This document shows, piece after piece, positions 23,299 to 32,829 of a stretch of DNA of 64,000 nt; the first letter of the stretch is position 1, and each line of letters begins with the position of its first letter. Source of the stretch: Bidens hawaiensis (lineage: Eukaryota > Streptophyta > Magnoliopsida > Asterales > Asteraceae); NCBI GenBank assembly GCA_021521415.1, contig JAIQDT010000188.1:496001-560000 (forward strand), given 5' to 3'. The notes under the pieces were generated by a model. That model did not search any database and was not told the origin of the DNA. It saw nothing but the letters and a program-made list of their open reading frames with translations. The translations under genes were made by a program, and so were the position numbers.

Positions 23299-24387
23299 TC
23301 AAGCATGAACTCCCTGTTTTACACAGACAGAGACAACTCTCTGGTATTTTGTGGCTTCTTCTTTCCATGCAGGAGTATAGAATATCTTTTTCTCGTTCAG
23401 CACCTGCAAGTCAGCTTGAGACAAATTCACCAAGTGCATAGGATCATACACTCTCAGCACCTCTTGTTCATCTTCATCCTCCATAACCGCTTCAGCTGTT
23501 TGACTGTCGACATACCACCATTTCAGATCCTTTAGGACATCCTTGGGCATTTGTTTCATCGGCACTTCTTTTAAACACCAGATAGGCTTATACTTCATTA
23601 CCATCCAATGTTTGCCATCAGCTCTCATTCCTCTGTCTTTATCTTCAACAAGCTTCCCTTTCTGCGGCTTTAACAACTCGAACTTTTTCTCTTTTATACT
23701 TTCTTTCCACACGATCTTTCCAACAATCCTAGCCATATTATCATCACTCCTGTTTATCAACCCCAACTTGGCTAAATCCTTCACCTCACACTCCGGCAAG
23801 GTATTCAATGATCTCAGCAACCTTTTGAAGTACTGAACTCCGTCAAAACGTTTAATCACAAACAGCCTCAACTGGTCATCATACAACCAGCATATAATCC
23901 CCTTATTTGATTCAGCATACCCTTTGATATTATAACTCTTTTTAAACATAGTTGGAACCGCTGGCTTCTTTGTCTTTACGAACCATTGAGCGTAGCCTTC
24001 TTTCCATCCCGGCTGCTCTTCCCATTCAGTCTCATCACTTCCCATATCTTGACCCACATTTGACTTATCAACATCTGGAATTTCATGTTCTACATTATCC
24101 TCCACAATCTCTCCCTCTTCAATCTCACTGTCAATCACAATCTCGGCTCCTATCTTCTCAATCTCTTCAACCGGTAACACATCGTCGTCACCCACAGTAT
24201 CATCATCCAACATCTCCTCATCATCCACTACCACCACATCATCACCCCCTGATCCACTTGTTGCACCAGTTGACTCCCCCTGAGATGTGGAAGTCCCAAG
24301 AGTTTGTTCAGTTCTTGGCAACTCACCACCTACATCTTTCGATGCATTGGGATCATCGTCTCTATCATTACTCTTCTTCGTCCTCAA
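23299..24387 (-). CDS. Extra intact ORF downstream of Copia RNase H, function unknown
   Basis: A frame of 362 codons runs uninterrupted from 24387 to the stop at 23299. An in-frame TAA lies at 24405-24403. The first codon after it in the frame as usually drawn (24387) is TTG; the first in-frame ATG is at 24213, giving about 304 residues. The N-terminal third is Asp/Glu-rich, with VVVVDDEEMLDDD and further acidic runs. The rest is Trp/Lys-rich and looks globular (GWKEGYAQWF, LKWWYVDSQTAEAV). I see no transmembrane helix or signal peptide. The ORF is in sense orientation between RNase H and the 3' LTR, where some Copia lineages (SIRE/Maximus) carry an env-like ORF, but nothing in the sequence supports envelope function. 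I do not recognise the family. Confidence 0.6.
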   Translation of the reverse strand: MRTKKSNDRDDDPNASKDVGGELPRTEQTLGTSTSQGESTGATSGSGGDDVVVVDDEEMLDDDTVGDDDVLPVEEIEKIGAEIVIDSEIEEGEIVEDNVEHEIPDVDKSNVGQDMGSDETEWEEQPGWKEGYAQWFVKTKKPAVPTMFKKSYNIKGYAESNKGIICWLYDDQLRLFVIKRFDGVQYFKRLLRSLNTLPECEVKDLAKLGLINRSDDNMARIVGKIVWKESIKEKKFELLKPQKGKLVEDKDRGMRADGKHWMVMKYKPIWCLKEVPMKQMPKDVLKDLKWWYVDSQTAEAVMEDEDEQEVLRVYDPMHLVNLSQADLQVLNEKKIFYTPAWKEEATKYQRVVSVCVKQGVHA

Positions 24388-25786
24388 CTCATCGCCCTTC
24401 GCTTACCCTTAACTTCGCCCTGTAACAACTTCGCCTCTGCAACCTTTTATTAAATTTACAAAATAGGCCCTCATAAATTTGAACGTTATGCAATTATCTT
24501 TTAAAACTTCCTTTAAAGATTTAAATGTTACGATCAAAGACCAAGTAACCAAGTATTAAACCATAAAACGACATATGTAAAGTAAATTTTAGAAATAAAG
24601 TACACGGGATCAAATTTCAGTCTTGACGGGGACCAGAATGTTTTAGAAAAGATCCGAACAGGAATCATACTAATTAGATGGCTGTCACATAGATCCATGT
24701 TCAGCGGTATTATGACATAAAGAAACAGGTTGTAAGCAGGTAAACAACTTAGTATGGTTTTCATCGCTTCTGTGATACGGATTAGGTTCAATTAAGCTTA
24801 AAATTTAAACGGACAAACATCAGAGATTGTGATGCCTCCCATCTATTCTCAAAGCTTATTTGACTTTCCCCGAGTCACCCCGAGTTGACCTCGACCCGTA
24901 GTGTCTGATTAAACAGTAAGTACATCTTAATCTTTAGAGTCTTCTTCCCGTTCTCTTTATCGCCTCTTGATTGATAAGCATAACATGATAGGCTTCCGAA
25001 GGCTTAACATCATCATATATATATATATATATTTAAATAATAAAGATTTACATAGCTTCATAACAGTAGACTACTGCAAGTCCCGAATCTGGATCACTGC
25101 AGGTACTTGACATACTATCTTCTCGGAAATCAGAACACTCACGGGCTCGTGTATGACTGGGTAATCGCTTTTATGCCTATCATTCGGAAATATGTATATG
25201 GAGACATACACAACTCTGAATGAGTCTCCACTTTAAATCGAGAAGATTTAGTTAGTATCACTTCTACTTTTACGCAGCATAAAAAGCTACCATAACATAC
25301 AATGACTGTTCTAGAGTCTTTTAGGCTTAATAACTTCACTAGTTAAGCACACAGAATTAGTTTGTGTATCACTTTCCAAGGTTGGATCAATTTTCTTAGA
25401 AACATTGTATTGAAACTTCTTACGAAGTTATAGACTTGAACAATTATATCATCTCCCTAAAAAAATTTAAATTCTATCGCCCCGATCAAGTCAAAGCCAT
25501 CAGGTAAACGGCTATCCTGAAGATCCAATGGATCAGCTGGACCGACCACATACGAATATGCGTCCTTTTAACTAAGTATGAACGACTACTTTTCAGCGAA
25601 AGAATAAAAACACACCATAAACCGCCCCGGTCACTTTCAGTCATCTGGGTAATGGCTATCCTCATAATCTACTAGTAGAAGTAAGAACCAAACATATCCG
25701 AAGATGTGTCCTTCAAACTGAAGCAACCGACATAATTTTAAGCGATAGTGATGATTTTTTTTTAATAATAGAAACGAGAAACACGG

Positions 25787-27299
25787 TTACTCGGGATTGA
25801 TCATCCCATTAAACTCAACAAGATTTTGAAAACGAGTTCGGTCAAACGCTTTAGTAAAAAGATCAGCGAAATTATCTAACGAATCAACCTTTTCGAGCAC
25901 TATTATTTTCTTCTCAGCACAATCCCGTATAAAATGATGACGAATGTCAATGTGTTTAGTTTTGAAATGTTTTACGGGATTGTTAGTTACTGAGATTGCA
26001 GCAATGTTATCAATGCAAATAGGAGTTTGAGTGAAATTCAGACCATAATCGCGCAATTGCTGTTGTATTCAAAGAACCTGGGAGCAGCAGTTTGATGCTG
26101 CCATGTACTCTGCTTCACAAGTGGAAATGGCTACCGAGGTCTGCTTCTTGCACTGCCATGACACCAATCTTCCTCCCAGAAACTGGCATCCACCGGTTGT
26201 CGACTTCCTGTTCTGATTGCAACCTCCATAGTCAGAATCTGTGTAAGCGACCAAATCCAAGTCTCCCCCCTTTCGTGTACCACAATCCCAGCTTAGGCTT
26301 GCCTTTGAGATACCGCAGTATTCTCTTCACTCCCTTCATGTGAGATTCCTTTGGGCTTGCCTGAAATCGAGCACACAGACAAACTGCAAACATAATATCA
26401 GGTCTAGATGCAGTTAAATACATTACAGAACCTATGATTGCTCGATATTGGGTGGGGTCCACGTCTTCATCACTGTCCGAATCAGCACCCAGTTTGTGGT
26501 TGACGCAAACCGGAGTATCAAATGGAGTGCTGTCCTCCATCTTGAAGCGTTTGAGAACGTCTTGGACATATTTAGTTTGATGGATGAACATCCCATCTTT
26601 CTTCTGATCAACCTGCAATCCTAAAAAGAAAGTTAATTCACCCATTGCACTCATTTCAAACCTCTTTTTCATGACTTCTTCAAACTCCTGACACATGACG
26701 ACTTTTGATGCAGCAAATATGATGTCGTCCACGTAGACTTGAACTAGTAGAAAATCTCGCCCATTTCTCTTGACAAACAGCGTGCTGTCGATCTTTCCTC
26801 TTTCGAACCCATTTTCAAGCAGATAATCAGACAAGGTTGAGTACCAGGCACGAGGGGCCCGATGTAGGCCATATAGCGCTCTACTCAGCTTGTACACATG
26901 ATCAGGAAAATCAGGGTCAGGGAAACCCGGAGGCTGTACAACGTACACTACCTCATCGACTTTACCATTAAGAAAAGCACTTTTCACGTCTAATTGGAAC
27001 ACCTTCATTTCATTGTGTGCAGCAAATGCAAAAAATAGTCGGATTGACTCCAATCTTGCCACAGGAGCAAACACTTCATTGTAGTCGATTCCTTCTTGCT
27101 GATTAAACCCTTTTACTACCAGCCTCGCCTTGTTCCTTATGATTATCACTTTCTCATCTCTCTTACACTTAAAGACCCACTTTGTGCCAATAGCATGCTC
27201 ATTCTTCGGTTTTGCAACTAATTTCCATACTTCCATCTTCTCGAATTGAGCTAACTCTTCTTGCATGGCTTCGACCCACGAGCTATCCTTGAGAGCCAT
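25787..27299 (-). pseudogene. Copia reverse transcriptase and RNase H
   Basis: Frame 27299-26232 holds RT with WVFKCKRDE, LDVKSAFLNG and the catalytic YVDD motif intact, up to SRPDIMFAVCLCARF. A frameshift near 26250 moves RNase H to frame 26260-26069 (AYTDSDYGG, STCEAEYMAAS). A TGA at about 26068-26066, where related proteins have Trp, separates the last part, 26056-25787 (CIDNIAAI, KHIDIRHHFIRD). RT itself is complete, but RNase H cannot be translated with it. Confidence 0.9.
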
Positions 27300-27435
27300 T
27301 TGATAGTTCTTTGGTTCAATCTAGCTGATGAAGCAGGTGTACAAGCACTCATTAATGATACATGTTTCCTTAATGCTTGCGTAAACACAGGTGTGCTCAT
27401 TCAAGCTTCGTCTTGTTTGTACACCATCAGACAGA

Positions 27436-28647
27436 TCACCTATCACGTTCTCCAAAGGATGATTTTTGTGAACTCCAGTAGTCGGAACCGTACTGACTTC
27501 CAGATTTTTCCAAGTTCGAAGAGAGTTCATCAGTGGGTGATTGGTGTTGAGAGTGAAAAGGATTGTAGAATTCTTCCTCAGTAGAGGCAGCAGGAATATC
27601 AGCGGTTCTTGACGAGGAAGGATGACACTCATCGTATCGCGGACGTTGCACAATATTTTCTTCTTCATCATACAGAATCTGTGAAGCAATTTTCTCATCA
27701 ACTTCTGCAAAATCCAAGTAAGGCATATTAAAGGATTTGAACAGTTTATCATAGTTAAAAGCTTCAGCGGGTCCCGTGGTGGGCATTGGTGGTTTGTAAC
27801 TCGTGATGTCGGTGTTACATACCACTTCAACCTTGCCGTTCGATAAATTAAAGACTCTTCTGTTGGGTGTCCCAACAACATATCCGACTAAAATACCTTC
27901 GTCGGCTTTCTCACCAAATTTAGAGTTTGTCTTTAATATCGTGCATGGGGATCCGAATGGTTCGAGACCATTCAAGTTTGGCTTTCGACCATGCATAAGT
28001 TCATAACAAGTTTTATTCAATCTTTTAACAGTTAAAACATGATTAAGGATATAACAGGCCGTGGCAACAGCTTCAGCCCAGAACACCACAGGAAGTTTAG
28101 CATCAGCCAGCATAGTTCTGGTTCCTTCAATTAGCGTCCTGTTCTTCCTCTCAGCCACTCCATTTTGTTGCGGAGTATACGGGGCGCTGTACTGGTGGTC
28201 TATCCCTTTCTATAAGCAGAACAGCTCCATCTGGTAGTTCTTGAACTCTATCCCATTATCACTCCTGATGTACTTAACCTTTCTCCCCACAATATTTTCA
28301 ACCTTGGTAATAAGGCTAATTACCAACTGACCCGTTTCATCTTTTGCCTTCAGAAAATATACCCAAGAGTATCGAGAGTAATCATCGGTTACTACCAAGC
28401 AGTATGAAGTTCCACCTAGACTCTTTACATTCACGGGACCAAAGAGATCCATGTGAAGCAGGTCTAGTGTACTGACGATTGAGTTAACCTTCTTGGAGTG
28501 ACGAGGTTTCTTGTGTTGCTTTCTCTTCTTGCACGACACGCATTGATCTTCAAAGTTAAAATTCTTCAAGGGAACACCAGCACCAGGCCATTCTTGACAA
28601 TGTAATTCATTTTGCGAAGATGTATATGCCCCATTCTTCGATGCCAT
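27436..28647 (-). pseudogene. Copia integrase
   Basis: Frame 28647-28210 carries the CVSCKKRKQ knuckle end and the core with HMDLFGP and SDNG. An in-frame TAG at 28212-28210 interrupts it. The same frame resumes and contains QQNGVAERKNRT, supplying the catalytic Glu, then continues in 28158-27436 into the C-terminal extension toward RT. The pre-integrase segment (HRRMGHIHL) lies out of frame upstream. All DDE residues are visible, but at least two breaks prevent a full product. Confidence 0.88.
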
Positions 28648-29126
28648 AATTCTGACTCAGATTCAGTTGCCTTTGACAGAAGACATGACTCTTCTGTTGC
28701 CATCTCAGTTGACCTCATATCCATTATATAAGTGTTCTTTTGTCTTGGAGCTTTCATCACCACCCATGCCTCTGGTATCTTGAAACCAGGATACAGAACA
28801 ATTGCTTCATTTTTAGTAAAGTGCACTGTGTACTCTTTGTCACAAATCTGAGACACGCTCAACAAATTATGCTTCAACTCCTCAACAAAATTCACCTTCT
28901 CTAACTTCATTTTACCATTTGTCACAGTTCCAATACCAGTAATTCTACCTCCGCTCTCTCCAGCAAAACTTACCCTACCTCCTTGAACAGGTTTCCTTTC
29001 GTGTAACAAATTCTTGTTACCAGTCATGTGCCGGGAACAGCCACTATCCACAACCCACAGATTGTTTACAGTCCTGTTCAACTGTTCCTGCACAGTTAAC
29101 GAAAAGATTAAAATCTGGGGACCCAA
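28566..29126 (-). pseudogene. Copia protease and pre-integrase segment
   Basis: The frame contains WVVDSGCSRHMTG, the DSG active-site motif of Copia aspartic protease, and then LLSVSQICD and LWHRRMGHIHLRKM, the GAG-pre-integrase pattern. It runs out of frame at both ends: near 29120 relative to gag and near 28580 relative to integrase. Confidence 0.88.
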
Positions 29127-31742
29127 GACCTACCGGTCTTGGGTCGATTAAATCTGTTAAACGGCATCCCGTACTTTGATTGCCCAAAGGCATTTTGATA
29201 GTGATTTCTGTAAGTTCTGAAAGGATACCTTCTTGAGAATTGACTATGAGGCCATCCAAACCTTAGTGGATTAACTGAGTTATAATTGTTGGTTTGGTTG
29301 TTAACTGGGAAAAACTGAGATCGATTTCTTTGAAATCTTGGATTAGTCCAATATCTGAAATTTGGTGAGTTAGCATTCTTACCATTATAGTAATTACTAT
29401 TCGTTTTATTCTCAGTTTTCGGAGGCCTCATACCTCTGAATCTCTGATTTAGAGGACAATCTGTAATCAGGTGTCCTATTTGATTGCATCTGAAACAACT
29501 CTTGTGTTCAACTTTCGTCTCAACAGTTGTTTCAGATGTTGAGGTTGCATTACTATTCGTTTGTCTAACATATGGTGGGACAAACGGGTTTAGGAGAGAG
29601 TTCTTTTCAGTTGGCTTATATTCCTTCCCACGTTTTAGTAACACTACCTCTTTTTTTATCTCACTAGACTCGGATGTCTTGTCCGAATTTGATGAGACAG
29701 AACTAGGAACAGAAATCTTAACATTCGAAACAGGCTTACATGTTTCGCTTTTACTAACTTCAGGTTCTTTAATCGAAACTTTGACAGGAACTGTCTGACT
29801 AATCTAATCAACAGATTTCTGATTACTAGGATCATACGTATAGTTATGGTTATATGGTGGTGGAACTTCAGAAAATCCAATTCCCCCTTTGTTAACTGGG
29901 GAACGTTGAACACTTACGATGTGATCAAGCATTGCTGAGGAATTTCTAAACTGTTCAATTTTTCTGTTTAATTCCACCACTTTTACCTGGTAATCAGCTA
30001 TCTGTTTATCCCTTTCAGCAATTAGTTTGGTTTTTTTCTTCTAACTCTTCATAACTAAGATTAATTACTTGTATTTTATCAGCTAGACTGGCTTTAAGAC
30101 TTCTGATATCTTTTTCACTAGCTTTTATTTTTACCGAGTAACTGTTTTCTCTAGTTTTAGTGTAATGATGATCTTTTTTTAACGTTTTAAATTGAGCGTC
30201 CAAACTAACAAACTGATCAGTTACTGTTTTCAATTGTTCAGACAGATTTTCACATTGCATACAATGAAGTTCAGAACTTACCTCAGAGAGCTGATCGTTC
30301 ACTTCTGCCATATAAGCTTGATTTTCTCCTTTCTCTTTCTCACTTCCTGCAGTTTCGACGTTCACCAAATTTGCCTGTTCGAAGACTTCCTCAACCTGTA
30401 GATTCCAGTTGTACCCACCATTGTGTCTAGATACCATAGCCCTATTCTCACTACCTCCCCCATTCTGTTGTGCCGACCTGTTCTGACTACGTTCGACTCT
30501 TTCATTTGTACATTCCTTAGCAAAGTGACCATTCTGTTGACAGTTATAACATCGAACCTTTGACTTATCAAAACCTGGTCTTTCGCCAACGAACTTTCTA
30601 CCTGTTTTCTTCATGAATCGTTTAACCCGTCTTACTATCATAGCCATCTGCCACTGCAGATCCATCTCTTCTAGATCATCAGCATCGATTTGATCATAGT
30701 CTTCGTCCAAAGTTGCAGGATCGACTATTTTACCTTTGATGTAATTCTCATAAGATGCAATGAAAGATGCATAGAGAGCAAACTGCTGTTCAGCTGATTT
30801 AACACTCATGGGCATCTATGAGTAGTTGTTGGTTGGAACATTTGATGAAAAGTTACCAGTTGTGGCTTGAGGTTTTGAAGAATTACTTCCTGCAGCTACG
30901 AAACATACATCACCATCCATGTTGAGAGTCACATGACCATCACGAGTTGAGTTGGAGTTTGATTCTCCCTTTGTGTAGTAGGCAGATGATTCTGATTTTG
31001 AACTTGCACTTGGAGAGACCTTCGCACCATACATTCCCGAATCCTGAACCTGATCAGTCGGTGTCTCCTTTCGAACCATGTTGAGCTCAAAATTTCGTAA
31101 CTTATTGACTGCTGTTTCAAGATCAATATTAGCAAATTCTTTATCCTCTCTCATTAAAACCGTATACATTTCCCATTTCGGTGGAAGAGCATCAAGAAGT
31201 TTCTCTACTATCTCCTCTTCTTTGTATACAATGGAGTAATTGCTGAGTTCGATCATCAAGTGATAATATCTGGTGATGATATCGTCAAGTGATTCATTTT
31301 TCAGGTACTTGAACACAGAGAATTGGGTTTTTAGTAGCTTTGTTTTGGAAGCACGTATTCCCACATTACCCTCATATCGATTTTCAAGTGCTTCCCATAG
31401 CTCTCTAGCAGTTTTGTACTTCTTGAATGTATGAAGAATCTCTTGTGGAAGAGCCATTGTTATTGCAGCATGAGCTTTACTTTCTGCCTCATACATCTTC
31501 TTTTCTTCCTCTTCCATCTTATTGTACTTCTTAATCTGTTCACGACCCTCAAACAAGGCCGTTGGTGGAATGTATCCATCTTGTATGCACACCCACATCT
31601 TAGCATCTTGATATTTAACATACTGTTCAAACCGATCTTTCCAAGCAACGAAATCGGTACCCTTAAGCATTTTCGGAGCCTTAGTTGCTGAACCGGCCTC
31701 AACTTCCATTTTTACCAGTTCCGTAATGTTTATCGAAGTCAT
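29108..31742 (-). pseudogene. Copia gag with two CCHC knuckles and coiled coil, broken
   Basis: The likely start is ATG 31742-31740 (MTSINITELVK), not the upstream in-frame Met. The first part (to 30816) has the capsid-like UBN2-type pattern (FVAWKDRFEQYV, ARELWEALENRYEG). An in-frame TAG at 30818-30816 interrupts it. The second part has the knuckle [14 protein letters not shown] and a predicted coiled coil (30300-30020). A 1-bp change in an A run near 30033 and a TAG near 29806 follow. The last frame, 29644-29108, has a second knuckle, CFRCNQIGHLITDC. Gag of this length with two knuckles and a coiled coil is unusually large for Copia. Confidence 0.85.
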
Positions 31743-31789
31743 CGCTGAAAGAAACACGACTTGAAAACACACAATTTTTTTTTTTAAAT

Positions 31790-31975
31790 TTGAACAGTGA
31801 TCAGTAGGCGAAGTTATGCTTAACTTCGCTTAAGCTTAACTTCGTTGAAACTCTTAACTTCGCTTGTTACTTAACTTCGCTTGATGACAACTTTGCTTGG
31901 TTGATAACTTCGCTTAAACGTATAACTTCGCCCAAACCCTACGAACAGTGACGGCAACTTCGCCTGATGAACACA
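31790..31975. repeat. AACTTCGC array in the Copia leader
   Basis: Between gag and the primer-binding site the plus strand shows about ten near-copies of TAACTTCGCTT with variable spacing (31804-31965). The same word forms the hairpin arms of this element's LTRs and recurs at 24400-24436 and in the non-autonomous Copia at 58600-60721. Confidence 0.8.
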
Positions 31976-32163
31976 AGGTTTTTGCAGGTTTTAATTTGAC
32001 GTATTGTGAGGTATGCGAAGGTGTAATGGGTTATATTTGATAGTGGGAGATGTGTAGGACATAAAAACTCTGTATTTCAACGTAAACTCGTCCCGCGAAT
32101 AGTCGAACGAAACGATTTCTACACTCGTGTGATAATCCCGAACCACACAATCACGAGCAAAAT

Positions 32164-32175
32164 GCTCTGATACCA
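32164..32175 (-). other. Primer-binding site (initiator Met tRNA type)
   Basis: The minus strand reads TGGTATCAGAGC two bases inside the LTR end at 32178. It is complementary to the 3' end of plant initiator methionine tRNA, the usual primer for Copia elements. Confidence 0.9.
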
Positions 32176-32177
32176 AT

Positions 32178-32585
32178 TGTAGGTTCCCAGCCGGATCTAC
32201 ACGGAAGTATCTCGTTCTACGTAGGTGCGGAATCCCTACGTAAGACGATACGAGCGTAGGATGCGATATACGTTAAAACCAAGCACAAATACACGTTACA
32301 ATACTCAAAAGACACTTTGTATTGCAACCCTTCAACACGTGATGTTCAATCACAATTACACGTACTGCCAATTAACTATCTCATACAACCCGTAACATAT
32401 GTATATATATGTTACGACAACTTCGCCTAACAGACTAGGCGAAGTTGTCAATAACTTCGCTTGTCCACAAGTTCGCTTATATCAGGCGAACTAGTGAGAC
32501 AACCTATCTAAACCAAAACAAACTAACACGATTACAGACACAAACATAACACTAGATACTGAACTACTGACATCATGTACCAACA
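32178..32585 (-). repeat. Copia LTR (5' in element sense)
   Basis: 408 bp. It contains a perfect 14-bp inverted repeat at 32416-32449 (arms GACAACTTCGCCTA and TAGGCGAAGTTGTC, loop ACAGAC) and a second weaker hairpin around 32467-32495. Confidence 0.93.
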
Positions 32586-32675
32586 GGTGGTTTGGTCATT
32601 TTGGGGTTGTGAAATTACATCAAAGGGTAGGAGGAAGATGAGGATGAGAAGAGGAGACATGGGTAGTATTGGCAT
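32586..32675 (-). pseudogene. HSL3-like: 5' end of the HSL3-like receptor gene, severed
   Basis: On the minus strand an ATG at 32675 (a second in-frame ATG at 32660) opens a hydrophobic signal peptide (MSPLLILIFLLPFDV from the second Met), then a short polar stretch ending QTT. Removing the Copia element and one copy of GGTGG joins this frame exactly to the LLNLKR of the LRR N-cap at 22695 and below. This proves that the insertion lies within the first exon, about 28 codons after the start. Confidence 0.88.
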
Positions 32676-32818
32676 ATTGGTTTTATGGTCCACGGTTGGC
32701 TGGTGGTTGATTATGGTGGTGGCATGTAGGATTAGGTGACTTGAGAGTTGTACACGTGTGGAAGCAGCAAATTATGGGTTTGAGTTTGACTGATTCAATG
32801 TTGGCGGGTTTTTGACAA

Positions 32819-32825
32819 TTATATA
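32819..32825 (-). promoter_or_regulatory. TATA-like box of the receptor gene
   Basis: The minus strand reads TATATAA about 145 bp upstream of the ATG at 32675. Position and sequence fit a core promoter; no other evidence. Confidence 0.4.
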
Positions 32826-32829
32826 GAGG

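Larger units (their letters stand above)
22701..32585 (-). mobile_element. Copia retrotransposon inserted in the receptor kinase gene
   Basis: The unit begins TGTAGGTTCC, ends CCAACA and is flanked by the exact 5-bp repeat GGTGG (22696-22700, 32586-32590). LTRs are 22701-23219 and 32178-32585. On the minus strand the primer-binding site TGGTATCAGAGC follows the upstream LTR, and a polypurine tract (complement of 23220-23230) precedes the downstream LTR. Coding order is gag, protease, integrase, RT, RNase H, which is Copia order, plus an extra ORF. Apart from a 108-bp tandem duplication in one LTR and a small indel near the start, I count only about two substitutions between the LTRs. The insertion is therefore recent, although the coding region carries at least eight breaks. 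Confidence 0.95.

Noticed and set aside
23543..24425. Plus-strand open frames opposite the extra Copia ORF
   Set aside because: His/Pro/Leu-rich antisense translations of the acidic ORF; no independent support.
24403..24442. Splice acceptor TTGCAG feeding the extra Copia ORF
   Set aside because: An in-frame TAA at 24405-24403 lies between the site and the ORF, so joining there would not extend the protein.
27321..27881. 186-codon minus-strand open frame
   Set aside because: It overlaps the Copia integrase C-terminal extension in another frame and lacks any retroviral motif; a shadow frame.
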